A stretch of DNA of 64,000 nucleotides from Macrostomum hystrix (lineage: Eukaryota; Platyhelminthes; Macrostomidae). Shown here one piece after another: positions 1 through 10,234 of the stretch (position 1 is its first letter; every line of letters starts with the position of its first letter). The notes under the pieces are model-generated. The model was not told the origin of the DNA. It saw only the letters and a program-made list of their open reading frames with translations, and ran no database searches. Made by a program: the position numbers and the translations under genes. The DNA lies in NCBI GenBank assembly GCA_950097015.1, contig CATNEN010000035.1:567501-631500 (forward strand), in the 5' to 3' direction.

Positions 1-490
1 AGTGACAAGGGTGACAGGGGTGACAGGGTTGACAAGGATGACAGGGGTGACAGTGGTGACAGGGGTGACAGGGTTGACAAGGATGACAGGGGTGACAGTG
101 GTGACAGGGGTGTCAGGAGTGACAGGGGTGACAGGGGTGACAGGGGTGTCAGGAGTGACAAGGGTGACAGGGGTGACAGGGGTGACAGGGTTGACAGGGG
201 TGACAGGGGTGTCAGGAGTGACAAGGGTGACAGGGGTGTCAGGAGTGACAGGGGTGACAAGGGTGTCAGGAGTGACAAGAGTGACAGGAGTGACAAGGGT
301 GACAGGAGTGACAAGGGTGACAAGAGTGACAAGGGTGTCAGGGGTGACAGGGGTGACAGGGGTGACAAGGGTGACAGGATTGACAAGGTTGACAGGATTG
401 ACAAGGGTGACAGAATTGACAGGGGTGACAGGAGTGACATGGGTGACAGGATTGACATGGGTGACAGGGGGTGTAGACAGGGGTGACAGG
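1..490. repeat. 9-bp minisatellite (GTGACAGGG)n
   Basis: About 54 imperfect tandem copies of GTGACAGGG with variants GTGTCAGGA, GTGACAAGG and TTGACAGGG. The array runs off the left edge. The open frames across it are repeat artefacts. Read on the minus strand it lies about 130 bases downstream of the splice donor of the exon at 620-728, so it is probably intronic. Confidence 0.95.
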
Positions 491-619
491 TAAGACAATG
501 ATGTAATCTGCCCGGACATTTTCTTTGTTCTTTGTCGTGACATGCCGAGGCGCAAGAACTCCTGAAGTAATCGGGCTATTCAAAAAGCAGAACAAATAAA
601 GAAGGGGTTCAAGCCTCAC

Positions 620-728
620 CCAGGACATAGTTGACTTCAACCTCAATGGCATAGCGAGCCCCGTGAAAGTTAATCAGCGCTGTTGACCTCGGCAGCGCGG
701 CGGTGAGGCTCAGCACAAGCAGAAGCAT
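620..728 (-). CDS. First coding exon of a secreted protein (partial gene)
   Basis: Minus-strand ATG at 728 opens a frame beginning MLLLVLSLTAALPRSTA, a typical signal peptide with a hydrophobic core and small residues near a likely cleavage site. It is followed by LINFHGARYAIEVEVNYVLG and a consensus donor (CTGG|GTGAGG) with the intron starting at 619. The exon holds 36 codons plus one base, so the next exon must start in phase 1. The rest of the gene would lie left of the window, beyond the array at 1-490. An inverted CCAAT motif about 115 bases upstream of the ATG fits a promoter. I do not recognise the family. The call rests on signal peptide plus donor, so it is an inference without transcript support. 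Confidence 0.45.
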
Positions 729-842
729 GCTGTTTCTAAGCTGCTAAAATCCTTAGCTCAGAAGATGCCAATATTTAGAAGGCCTGATTCATAATGCGGC
801 TAAATAAGACTGCAGGGGAGATAGACTTGCTAAAAGTCTCTG

Positions 843-847
843 ATTGG
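843..847 (-). promoter_or_regulatory. CCAAT-box candidate upstream of the 620-728 exon
   Basis: ATTGG on the plus strand reads CCAAT on the minus strand (context CAGCCAATCAGAG), about 115 bases upstream of the candidate start codon at 728. Position and orientation suit a promoter element. No convincing TATA box was seen. Confidence 0.25.
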
Positions 848-959
848 CTGTCGTCAGCCAGTGGGGCCGATTTGCATTTCCAACAAGCTTCTAGGGGAAC
901 AATTACTTTCTGGGGCTTGTTTCGCTTCTCCTTTCCTTTAGAAAGACAAATGCACCGGA

Positions 960-3410
960 GTAATTGAGTCTGGCAGTGGACCCTGGCAACAAGCAGAGAA
1001 AAGTTTATCGTAGGAACTAGCTTTACCAGGGATAGGTATAATAAGTCGAAGTTATTTTATTCATATCGCCTGAACTTCTTTATCAGTTTATAGATTATAG
1101 TGGACCTAAGGTCGTATTTTCTTGGAACTAATCCCAGAAAACAGAATAGTTGAAATGGGATAATTTTTTGCTTCAAATATTCAAACATTTTTCATAGACG
1201 AAGAGTTTCTTTCCAGACAGTTTCAGTCAGTATATAATTGTTAGCATGGAATATCCATTCAATGTAACAAAAAAACAAGTTTATTTATTCATACTAGTGT
1301 GCAAAGAAATGAAATAAAATTAAGAAAAAATATTATGGCTATATAATAATTATAAGTTCAGCGTAGCCAGAATCCTAATTTTACGTATTTCCGGATTTTC
1401 GTTTTTAATTAGTTAATATTGATTAGACTTTTTGGTTGCAATCCATTAGGTTTATTTGCTTTGTAAATTTATCAGAGCTTTAACTTATATATTATTTCTA
1501 AATATTTTCCTTAAAAAATACTTTTATCTGTTTAACTGAAATAAAAATCCTAACTTTGATCATTGAATCCATTATGAAGTTTTCTTATTTCTAGTTTTTC
1601 GCTTTATTGTACTTAGAACGATACAATTTTAGTATTGTGGGGTTGATTGTCTGGCGAAAAATATGTGTAAATAGTAAAAAGTAACAATTAGAATTGTTAT
1701 TGTGAAAGAAAGTTTTTTATTTGCTTTGTAATTAGTTTTTTTTAATTAAGAAACTATTTTATTGTTTGTTATTTCTTTATCGAATCGAAGTTCAGTTTCC
1801 AAAATAAACACGTGTTTTTATGGGTACTATGGATATTTTGCTAACTTTAAACAAAGCATGATTTTTAGAAACATTTTCGATATTATTTATCTAACAAGTA
1901 AGGACTTATTATGAACTGTTTTTTTATTTATCAGTAGCATTTGATTACTTATTGATAACAAATAGTATAAGCATACTAAAAACTGGTGGACTACTGCACT
2001 GGGGCCATTATAGTAACAGTACAACTGCTGTGGGAACACTTTGGTGCCAGCGAATGCCCAGAGAGATGGATATTAGAGCTGTAAAGCGCAACACACTGCA
2101 GTTGGCACGCTTGCGGCCTCATTAACCGTGTGGGGATTTTTATGACCACTTCAGTCGGACTAACCCAAGCGCGGAGTGGGCTTATTTTTGACAGCAACCA
2201 ACTCATCTAACTAGACGGATTCGAGTATTCGATTCTCATAAATACGATCGTGCTTTGACTGCTATAATATGTTATTTTTATTCATTTCTGCTGAAGATAT
2301 GGGGCTGCAAAGCAGGGTTTACTGCTAATTCTATCGAATGTTTTTTTTGCTTATCAATTTTGTTGACAAATTTGCATAATACTACTTTTGAACTGTTCAG
2401 CAGTAGCTTGAATAGTGTTGGAGTTTTCAGAAAAATTTAAGTACGTTGAAAGTAAAAACGCTGAAGGATAATTTTCATTCCAAGAAATCAATCACAATTC
2501 AGATAGATTTGAATTTTTCGTTAATATTTTACTTCTAAGAAGATGAGACTGTTTAGATATTATTCAGTTTTTTTAAATATGAGTGTGGTTGGTATTTATA
2601 TCATTTTAAAGATGGTATTTGAGTTGGAAAACCTTAGCTTTAAGTTTATTCAGCAGATTTTTACACCTGGAGTAGATTTACTCTCGTAGGATTAGAAATA
2701 GGATAGCCAGCATGGATTTAAAGCACAATAGCCACCTAGGGGGATATTGTATGGAGCCAGTCCTGTCTCCCTGATGTTTTCAACACTGCATACAACAGGC
2801 AGACATTTTCGAAACACCCTGCCGTAACAAATTGGCCCGGCTGCTATTTTCCTAACAAGTAGGCTCTGCTTTATCACACTCTCACCTGTTATTTTTGCAC
2901 CTTTGTTCGGCACAGTCTACTTGCAAACAGGGAACTCCTGCTGAGTAGGGGGATGACGCTTCTCTGGTCACATCTGGCCGGGTGAGTTTCAAAATGACTA
3001 GTCAGAGAGACTCGAAGCATGGCTGGCTGGAATGCTTGTTAGACTTTTTTTTAACTCAATATGCTTTCCTGAGCTTGAGCTTCGCTAGAAAAAAGTAGCC
3101 CCTCATAGATAGCTGCTTGCCTGTCTGATCAGCTTTGACAGATTAGCAGAAAACAATTCTGCTGGGAAGCACTTCACGACAGCAGATATTTCAAGTGGAG
3201 CTTGAACAATCGTGCGAGTCAGTCAAACGAATCTTTTAGAATACTGAAGCTGTTTGGGTTGATTTTTGGATCGCAACAAAGAGAGTTGAGTTCGCAGCTA
3301 GAATCGAAGCTACAACTTAAGAATCGCAGCAAGCATCTAAGTCAAATTCGAAAAAACAAGCGAAATGAATTTTCTAGAAAATTTGATGGCAAGATATTAT
3401 TTATTCTTTA
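960..3410. other. AT-rich intergenic or intronic DNA, no supported gene
   Basis: This stretch is AT-rich, with many homopolymer runs and short open frames lacking splice support or family resemblance. It may be intron or intergenic space downstream of the 4182-4344 exon. I see no RNA gene or complete mobile element. Confidence 0.5.
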
Positions 3411-4092
3411 ATCGTAGCTAGAATCGTAGCCAGAATCGTAGCTAGAATCGTAGCTGGAATCGTAGCTAGAATCGTAGCTGGAATCGTAGCTGGAATCGTA
3501 GCTGGAATCGTAGCTAGAATCGTAGCTATAATCGTAGCTAGAATCGTAGCCGGAATCGTAGCTGGAATCGTAGCTAGAATCGTAGCTATAATCGTAGCTA
3601 TAATCGTAGCTGGAATCGTAGCTGGAATCGTAGCTATAATCGTAGCTAGAATCGTAGCTGGAATCGTAACTAGAATCGTAGCTGGAATCGTAACTAGAAT
3701 CGTAACTAGAATCGTAGCTAGAATCATAGCTAGAATCGTAACTATAATAGTAGCTAGAATCGTAGCTAGAATCATAGCTAGAATCGTAGCTAGAATCGTA
3801 GCTATAATCGTAGCTAGAATCGTAGCCGGAATCGTAGCTGGAATCGTAGCTAGAATCGTAGCTATAATCGTAGCTATAATCGTAGCTGGAATCGCAGCTG
3901 GAATCGTAGCTAGAATCGTAGCTAGAATCGTAGCTGGAATCGTAACTAGAATCGTAGCTGGAATCGTAACTAGAATCGTAGCTAGAATCGTAGCTAGAAT
4001 CATAGCTAGAATCGTAACTATAATAGTAGCTAGAATCGTAGCTAGAATCGTAGCTGGAATCGTAGCTAGAATCGTAGCTAGAATCAAAGCTG
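3411..4092. repeat. 12-bp minisatellite (GTAGCTAGAATC)n
   Basis: About 56 tandem copies of GTAGCTAGAATC with frequent variants (GTAGCTGGAATC, GTAACTAGAATC, GTAGCTATAATC, GTAGCCGGAATC). Blocks of variants recur in the same order, indicating higher-order duplication inside the array. Long open frames here are repeat artefacts. On the minus strand it begins about 90 bases after the donor at 4181. Confidence 0.95.
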
Positions 4093-4181
4093 GAGACGTG
4101 GCAGAGCAAGGCGTAAATGCTGTGATCATAAAAAATAATAAATTAGTCTGACAAAACAACTGACAGTATAGCGGCACTCAC

Positions 4182-4344
4182 CAATCTGGACGGACACATC
4201 TGCAATTTTCAGCTCCACTGGCGGTTGAGCTGCCGCCGCGGCATCCGCCGAAGCCTCGGCTGCGGGTGGAATCTTCGGTATCCAACCTGTTCGTTCGTCC
4301 ATAAAAATTGTTTTTTTTGGACTCCTGGCTTGAGTGATTTGCAA
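4182..4344 (-). CDS. Candidate first coding exon of an unknown protein
   Basis: The minus-strand frame starts MQITQARSPKKTIFM from an ATG at 4344, with a second in-frame ATG at 4302 (MDERTGWIPKIPPAAEASAD). It continues through an alanine-rich stretch to PPVELKIADVSVQIG and meets a consensus donor, GATTG|GTGAGT, with the intron starting at 4181. Codon use is GC-rich compared with the AT-rich flanks. The downstream exon was not identified. It may lie beyond the 12-bp array at 3411-4092, which would then be intronic. There is no signal peptide and no family resemblance that I recognise. Confidence 0.4.
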
Positions 4345-4510
4345 AGAAACGTGAATCGAGACTTTGTCTAGTCACGGTTCTGTTCTCGCCGCGCCCCCAG
4401 TTTTAGTTAGAGGACCACCGAATCTCATTGGCTGGTTTAAATTTGCAGCCAACCAAATTAACCCGGGCTATGGAGATTGCCCTTGACAAAGGTGATATGT
4501 TCTTAAACAT

Positions 4511-5199
4511 CTATCGTAGATGGAATCGTAGATGGAATCGTAGATGGAATCGTAGATGGAATCGTAGATGGAATCGTAGATGGAATCGTAGATGGAATTG
4601 TAGATGGAATCGTAGATGGAATCGTAGATGGAATCGTAGATGGAATCGTAGATGGAATCGTAGATGGAATCGTAGATGGAATCGTAGATGGAATCGTAGA
4701 TGGAATCGTAGATGGAATCGTAGATGGAATCGTAGATGGAATCGTAGATGGAATCGTAGATGGAATCGTAGATGGAATCGTAGATGGAATCGTAGATGGA
4801 ATCGTAGATGGAATCGTAGATGGAATCGTAGATGGAATCGTAGATGGAATCGTAGATGGAATCGTAGATGGAATCGTAGATGGAATCGTAGATGGAATCG
4901 TAGATGGAATCGTAGATGGAATCGTAGATGGAATCGTAGATGGAATCGTAGATGGAATCGTAGATGGAATCGTAGATGGAATCGTAGATGGAATCGTAGA
5001 TGGAATCGTAGATGGAATCGTAGATGGAATCGTAGATGGAATCGTAGATGGAATCGTAGATGGAATCGTAGATGGAATCGTAGATGGAATCGTAGATGGA
5101 ATCGTAGATGGAATCGTAGATGGAATCGTAGATGGAATCGTAGATGGAATCGTAGATGGAATCGTAGATGGAATCGTAGATGGAATCGTAGATGGAATC
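4511..5199. repeat. Highly homogeneous 12-bp minisatellite (GTAGATGGAATC)n
   Basis: About 57 copies of GTAGATGGAATC, nearly perfect: I see one variant base, an AATTG for AATCG near 4598. The core AATCGTAG is shared with the arrays on both sides, so the three arrays are probably diverged branches of one repeat. The very low divergence suggests recent expansion. Frames open on both strands are artefacts. Confidence 0.95.
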
Positions 5200-5520
5200 G
5201 AGATTCTTTGCAAGAATCGTAGCTAGATTCCTAGCAAGAATCGTAGCTAGACTCTTAGCAAGAATCGTAGCTAGATTCCTAGCAAGAATCGTAGCTAGAT
5301 TCCTAGCAAGAATCGTAGCTAGATTCTTAGCAAGAATCGTAGCTAGATTCCTAGCAAGAATCGTAGCTAGATTCTTAGCAAGAATCATAGCTAGATTCCT
5401 AGCAAGAATCGTAGCTAGATTCCTAGCAAGAATCGGAGCTAGATTCCTAGCAAGAATCGTAGCTAGATTCCTAGCAAGAATCGTAGCTAGATTCCTAGCA
5501 AGAATCGTAGCTAGAATGAA
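5200..5520. repeat. 24-bp minisatellite related to its neighbours
   Basis: About 13 copies of a 24-bp unit made of AATCGTAGCTAG plus ATTCCTAGCAAG, an imperfect inverted pair (CTAGATTC / GAATCGTAGCTAG). Degenerate copies continue to about 5625. On the minus strand it starts 140-240 bases past the donor at 5763. Confidence 0.92.
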
Positions 5521-5763
5521 TCATTCTAAGAATTGAAGCAGACTTCGCAGCGTGAAATACGTTCGTGTAACTGGAATCGAAGCAGAAATCGTAGCAAGAA
5601 TCGTATCTAGAATCAGAGCTGGAATCGGTCATAAAAAATAGGATATTTGGTTTCTGGAGGCCAGAAGTCAATAAAATCAACAATAATCCTACAAACGCAA
5701 TTCCAGCAAGAATGTGTTTCATCCGCAGCTACCAGCACGCCTGCATATTGACTTCAACCTCAC

Positions 5764-5963
5764 GTGGTGGTATTAAGACATGCGGGATCATCAACTTTTT
5801 CCGGTCTCCCGTCTAATCCATTCCTCGGGCCCGAATATTGGCAGCCTTCACTAAAAGCACCGCATTCTGAGAACCAATTCCCAATGGGATAAAGAATGAC
5901 AGCGAGAGATAGAAAAAGTGAGACCTTGGAGCTGAGTTGTCTCCTGGACTCCCGTCGACACAT
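5764..5963 (-). CDS. Candidate first exon of a secreted or signal-anchored Cys-containing protein
   Basis: The minus-strand ATG at 5963 opens MCRRESRRQLSSKVS followed by a hydrophobic stretch, LFLSLAVILYPIGNW. This resembles either a signal peptide or a type II signal anchor, with positive charges at its N side. The mature part reads CGAFSEGCQYSGPRNGLDG and then PEKVDDPACLNTT, with three cysteines and a possible N-glycosylation site. A good donor (CCAC|GTGAGG) ends the exon at 5764 in phase 2. Downstream exons would lie beyond the arrays at 4511-5520 and were not found. An internal acceptor-like TTCTCAG at 5867 offers a shorter exon as an alternative. Confidence 0.4.
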
Positions 5964-6349
5964 TATTAACCTGTCAGGTTGCGTAAAACTTCCGAAATAA
6001 CTATCTGATCATCACTGGGCCGCCGCCAAGGATGGCACGAAGACCTGATCTCATGAAAATCTATGCATTTTTTCGCTTCCAATGTATCTTAACGCAGCAG
6101 AAATCATTAATAATTCCCAGATTTGCCCTGCTTCTACTAACACGGTGATTTAATGCTACAACTTGGCCCAGAAGCCACAGTAGAGACTAAAGCTAATTGA
6201 ACATAAAGCGGTCAAAAAAACACAATATATTAACTATTTTTTCAATGCTAGATATTCGCAGGGGCTGCAGGCGCTGGAGCAACCACGACTGTCTCACATA
6301 TTCAATCGGCAGAGATTCTGATGCACTAGGTAGTCATAATTATTAATAA

Positions 6350-6600
6350 TAATTTATTACACCTGACCCAATTTGACGACATGTGCAGCCGACAGCACAG
6401 CCGCAGCTATTGCGTAGGGCTGTTCAGTCCATGGACTGATACCCATTTAACCCATGGTACCCATTTAACAGCTGCGTGAACTGAAGAAATGCTGAGTTAA
6501 GCGTCTTACTAAAGGACACAAATTGTTCCAGTGGATTCGGGAATTGCCATTGGCCAATCGTCCCCTAGGATGGACAATAGTCTCCTTCTTTCGCGTTTCT
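6350..6600 (-). mobile_element. SINE-like copy, minus orientation
   Basis: The sequence around 6360-6520 is the reverse complement of the tRNA-derived element at 8125-8400. Shared blocks include CAGTCCATGGACTGAA, the ATAGCTGC...TGTGCTG...GCACAT block and a CCCATTT...CAGCTG block. The tRNA-like head, expected at 6530-6600, is poorly conserved. Ends are approximate. Confidence 0.5.
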
Positions 6601-7309
6601 TCATCTCGACCCTGAAGAGCGCCAAACTTGATCATACAGCAAAACTTTTCTGACAACCATCGTATGTCGGACGATGTCGCCAAATGATGTCGCATTATAA
6701 TCTGGCAGCGTTTCATTGGAAATTGATTGAGAAAACTGTGTAGAAATTTGAGCACGGATTGTCTTCATTTTTTCTTCGGAAGAAGATAAAATTACTGTTA
6801 ACACTTGAGATTTCAACATTTCCTGTTACACGCTCGTGCATGGCTTTCTCGACTGCTTCTATACTTCGTATACTCAAAGTCACTCAGGAGCGCTTCGACC
6901 AATTCAGTTCGGGACAAACCAGCTGAGACACATCATTTTAGTTCAGCATCTCAGAAAATTTGCCCGTTTGTTTTTCTTTCTTGTCTTTTCTTTTAGAATA
7001 AAACACAAGCACTATAGGCTTCTTATCTGTGCTCAGCTGGGGGCGACTCTCATTGGTCTGTTGCCATACCTTCAGAGAATTTCACGAGTCATTTAATTCT
7101 CCAATTCCTTCAGTCCACCATGCTTGCTACAGTTGTATGTTCCTTCTTCCATCGTTGATGTCAGTGGCAGAAACCCAAACTCACACACACCATCCAAGCC
7201 ATTCGTTAAGGGGTCCCGTCTCTTTTCACCTGTTGTCTTCCTGTCTGCTTCTGCCTCTTCCCACCTTTGCGGACCTAACGTTTTAAGTGTTCCAGTGTGA
7301 GTTTTAAGT

Positions 7310-7349
<40 letters not shown>

Positions 7350-8124
7350 CTGTGCCGTCTCAATGCCTCTCACTCTATCCAATACTGAAGTGGACGTATT
7401 TTGGCAGCACTCAGCGAGGCAGCATCATCCAAATAACCCAGGACTAGTTTTTTCCATTCAGAAACTGTCACTAATTCTCACTCTCTCTCATTCATGCTTC
7501 CCTTTAGATTTTTACACTGACATTCTAAATGCTGTTATCAGTTTTTTTTCTATACTTTATTAGCTTTTAGGTATAATAGGTATAATACAACAAGAAATTA
7601 GCAAGCTTGCTTGGTACATGAGTGGATGCGGATAATGCGTGCGCGCCTGCATGCTTCAAGCCACAATGTCCCGCTTTGTATGAGTTTTTCATATTAGGAA
7701 ACTAATTGATCAAATATGCAATATTTGTCACAAGTATACCTCTATCGAGGAAGAGAAAGTGCAAACCACTTGGTAGAAGCTAGCTTTTTTTAAAAGAAAT
7801 TGTGTTTACTAAAACAGGCCGTGTGCATGTTTCAGTACCTTAAATGTCCGCTCATAAACGTTTTTTCGCCTGCAGATAACTTTACATCGACGAGTGAAAT
7901 CGTCGCTGAAGGAATACACAAGTTACATGTTAAGAGCTGGGTTGTAAAAAGCATTCTTTATTGCCACAAGTCCGCTAGACTGATCACTAGCTATTTATAT
8001 TGGCTGTATGCTAACGCACAGATTTCGTCAAACCACAAGTCGTGTCGTGTACAACACAAGCTTTTCTACTACACATAAAAAACACCCCTTACTTTGCTCG
8101 AGAACAAATTAACTGAAAACAAAA
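6601..8124. other. No supported gene
   Basis: Several open frames of 60-95 codons occur on both strands, but none joins a plausible splice site to a recognisable protein. A perfect AGC trinucleotide run lies at 7311-7348. Confidence 0.4.
7311..7348. repeat. (AGC)n microsatellite
   Basis: Uninterrupted AGC/CAG repeat of about 12 units in non-coding context. Confidence 0.97.
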
Positions 8125-8400
8125 CTAACAACTAACTGACTTACAAATGGGGTTGTCAAGTGGTTTTGAAAGATCCAGACTATGACCAAGAGGTCGCGAG
8201 TTCGATTCAAATGCAACGAAAAAAACATTTGTCCTTGATCGATTCCTGAATTGCTTGAGTTCAGTCAGCTGTAAAATGGGTACCAGCATTAGCTGGGTAA
8301 TTGAGGGTGGGTATGGCGTCATTTCCAGTCCATGGACTGAATAGCCGTACTATAGCTGCTGTTGTGCTGCTGATTGCACATCTGGATGACATACATTAGT
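8125..8400 (+). mobile_element. tRNA-derived SINE
   Basis: The element carries an RNA polymerase III A-box-like TGTCAAGTGG (about 8154) and a B-box-like GAGTTCGATTC (about 8198) about 35 bases apart, as in a tRNA head. A tRNA-unrelated body follows with CAGCTGTAAAATGGGTACC and CAGTCCATGGACTGAA. The body recurs in reverse orientation at 6350-6520, which shows it is a dispersed repeat rather than a tRNA gene. The AT-rich tail after 8390 marks the approximate 3' end. Confidence 0.6.
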
Positions 8401-10234
8401 ATTACTTTAAACTAATGTTTTAGATTGAAATACTATACTTTACTATAGTTGCTACCCATCCTGTTTTTCAACAGTATAAATTTGTCACGGCCAAATTTGT
8501 ATCAAAGCAATTATTGGATCGATTATCAATTTATCTTTATATTTACCCTTATACATATATGTACATACAACCGTTCATTGTTCGAGACGAAAGTAAAAAA
8601 GTATTTGAAAATGCGCTTTAAAAATACACGTAGATCTAACAGAATTATTAAAGCGATGCACTAATACTTTTTAACTTGAATTATATTTACAGAAAGACAC
8701 TTCATGAGTTATGTTTCTCAAATTGAGCTCAAATGGTCAGAATTACTTGTATAATCACAATCACGGGTCAATTGAAAACGGCGAGATGTATACTTAATAA
8801 GATGTTTTGAAGCTCTAACCGTTGGGCAAAACTAGTTCCTAGCTCCTAGGAATAATTTATTCATGATTGTGATTAATTTGCGAATAGAATTTGATATACT
8901 CACTAGCTGATTTAGATTTTAATGATTTGATCGCATAGAAAAATTGAGAAGCTCTGCACTTGTTGGCAGCACTCTATTTGGCAGGAATGCTCAGTGCTGG
9001 GCCATCAGTTCTCCTCCCCCCACACGCGGTGAAGGCCTAAATAATTAAAACCGTCACGACTTGGCTTAAGCGCCGCGCACACCTTTAGCTTGTAAGTCCG
9101 CATCACCTCCAGTCAGTTTTTAGCCTCTCTGAGTTTCCTTTTTAGCGTCAGGTATTATTTGCAGGCATCAAAAGCTTTTGCAAAGCTAATGAGCCTCATA
9201 AGGGAGAGGCGCCCTTCTAGATTGCACAAAGGCATGCAAGCCGTGCCACCCTCAAAACCCCTATTATGCACAGTCAACTAAGAATCGGCAGCCGGCATTG
9301 CAGCTGTGTCAGTTGTAGGCGCTACTCTTTGGTTGAAAATCCCGAAGGGGCGTGAATGTTTGCAGGTAGTGGGGCAAAGCGCCACAGCTGCATCGATCTC
9401 CGCGCGCTTTCTCTCTGTCTGCATTTTCTTTTATTTCTCTTATAGCAATTGCCTACTACATAGTTGTTCATTTGGAAGCTTACCAAAAACTTTGTGCTTC
9501 ATGTATTCTCAAAATATTACTTTCAAAGATTTCGGAATAAAAAGGTGTTAAATTACAGTATTTCAGATTGCTGCTTGGTAGCCAATCGTTTTTATTGAAA
9601 AAAGATCGACGTAGTCCATTAATTATAATTGTGAACTTTTTGTAGCATGTTAGCTAGGCAATCTCTAGATACACTAGATGCATCGTCCGCTGTTGCGTGG
9701 AATTTTCTAATGCCGTAGATTTATAAAAACCATAATGATAATAAAAAAATGATGATAAATATAAGATTCTGTCATGTCTTGTGTAACATGTATAGCAGTT
9801 GTCAGCATAAGAAATATAATTTACGAGTAGTATACAGTGTGAAATTTCCAAATGACAACTCTGGCCATGAATTTCATTAGAAAAAAATTCCATGAATATT
9901 TTCTTATTATAAACCTTCATAGGATAATTAGAAATAAAAGCCGAAACTCCCTTTTATGACCTCAATTTCAAAACCAAAATTCAACGCGATTCACTTAACG
10001 ATTAGTTCCAAAACAATTAGTTAAACAAGACTTACAACAACATCCTGAACTTAAATAGCGTTTTACGATTCTTTTTGGTGCAATTAAGTAAGGGCTTTAT
10101 GATTTAGATATTTCGGGCATTCTTAAAAAACATTATTTGCAAAAAAAAATATTTAAAATATTTCTTGGCTGACCAAGCGGTTTCATGAGCTTTTAGCTGA
10201 GGCTGCATTAAGAATTCATTTTGCCGCTTAGAAA
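8401..10234. other. AT-rich intergenic DNA upstream of the coiled-coil gene
   Basis: Mostly AT-rich DNA with one more GC-rich patch (about 8980-9420) that gives short frames without splice support. No repeat array or RNA gene seen. The promoter of the gene starting at 10235 should lie here, but I cannot point to a specific box. Confidence 0.4.

Noticed and set aside
3401-5388. Open frames of 230-306 codons on several strands across 3.4-5.4 kb
   Set aside because: All are translations of 12- and 24-bp tandem repeats. Unit lengths divisible by three keep frames open without coding meaning, and no splice sites or unique domains accompany them.
633-5762. Shared 15-mer TTGACTTCAACCTCA at 633 and 5748
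   Set aside because: One match of this length between two sites is expected by chance in a 64-kb window, and the flanks do not match.
6465-6819. Minus-strand frames resembling a transposase fragment (DIRWLSEKF)
   Set aside because: Resemblance is to a few residues only, and part of the region is explained by the SINE copy.
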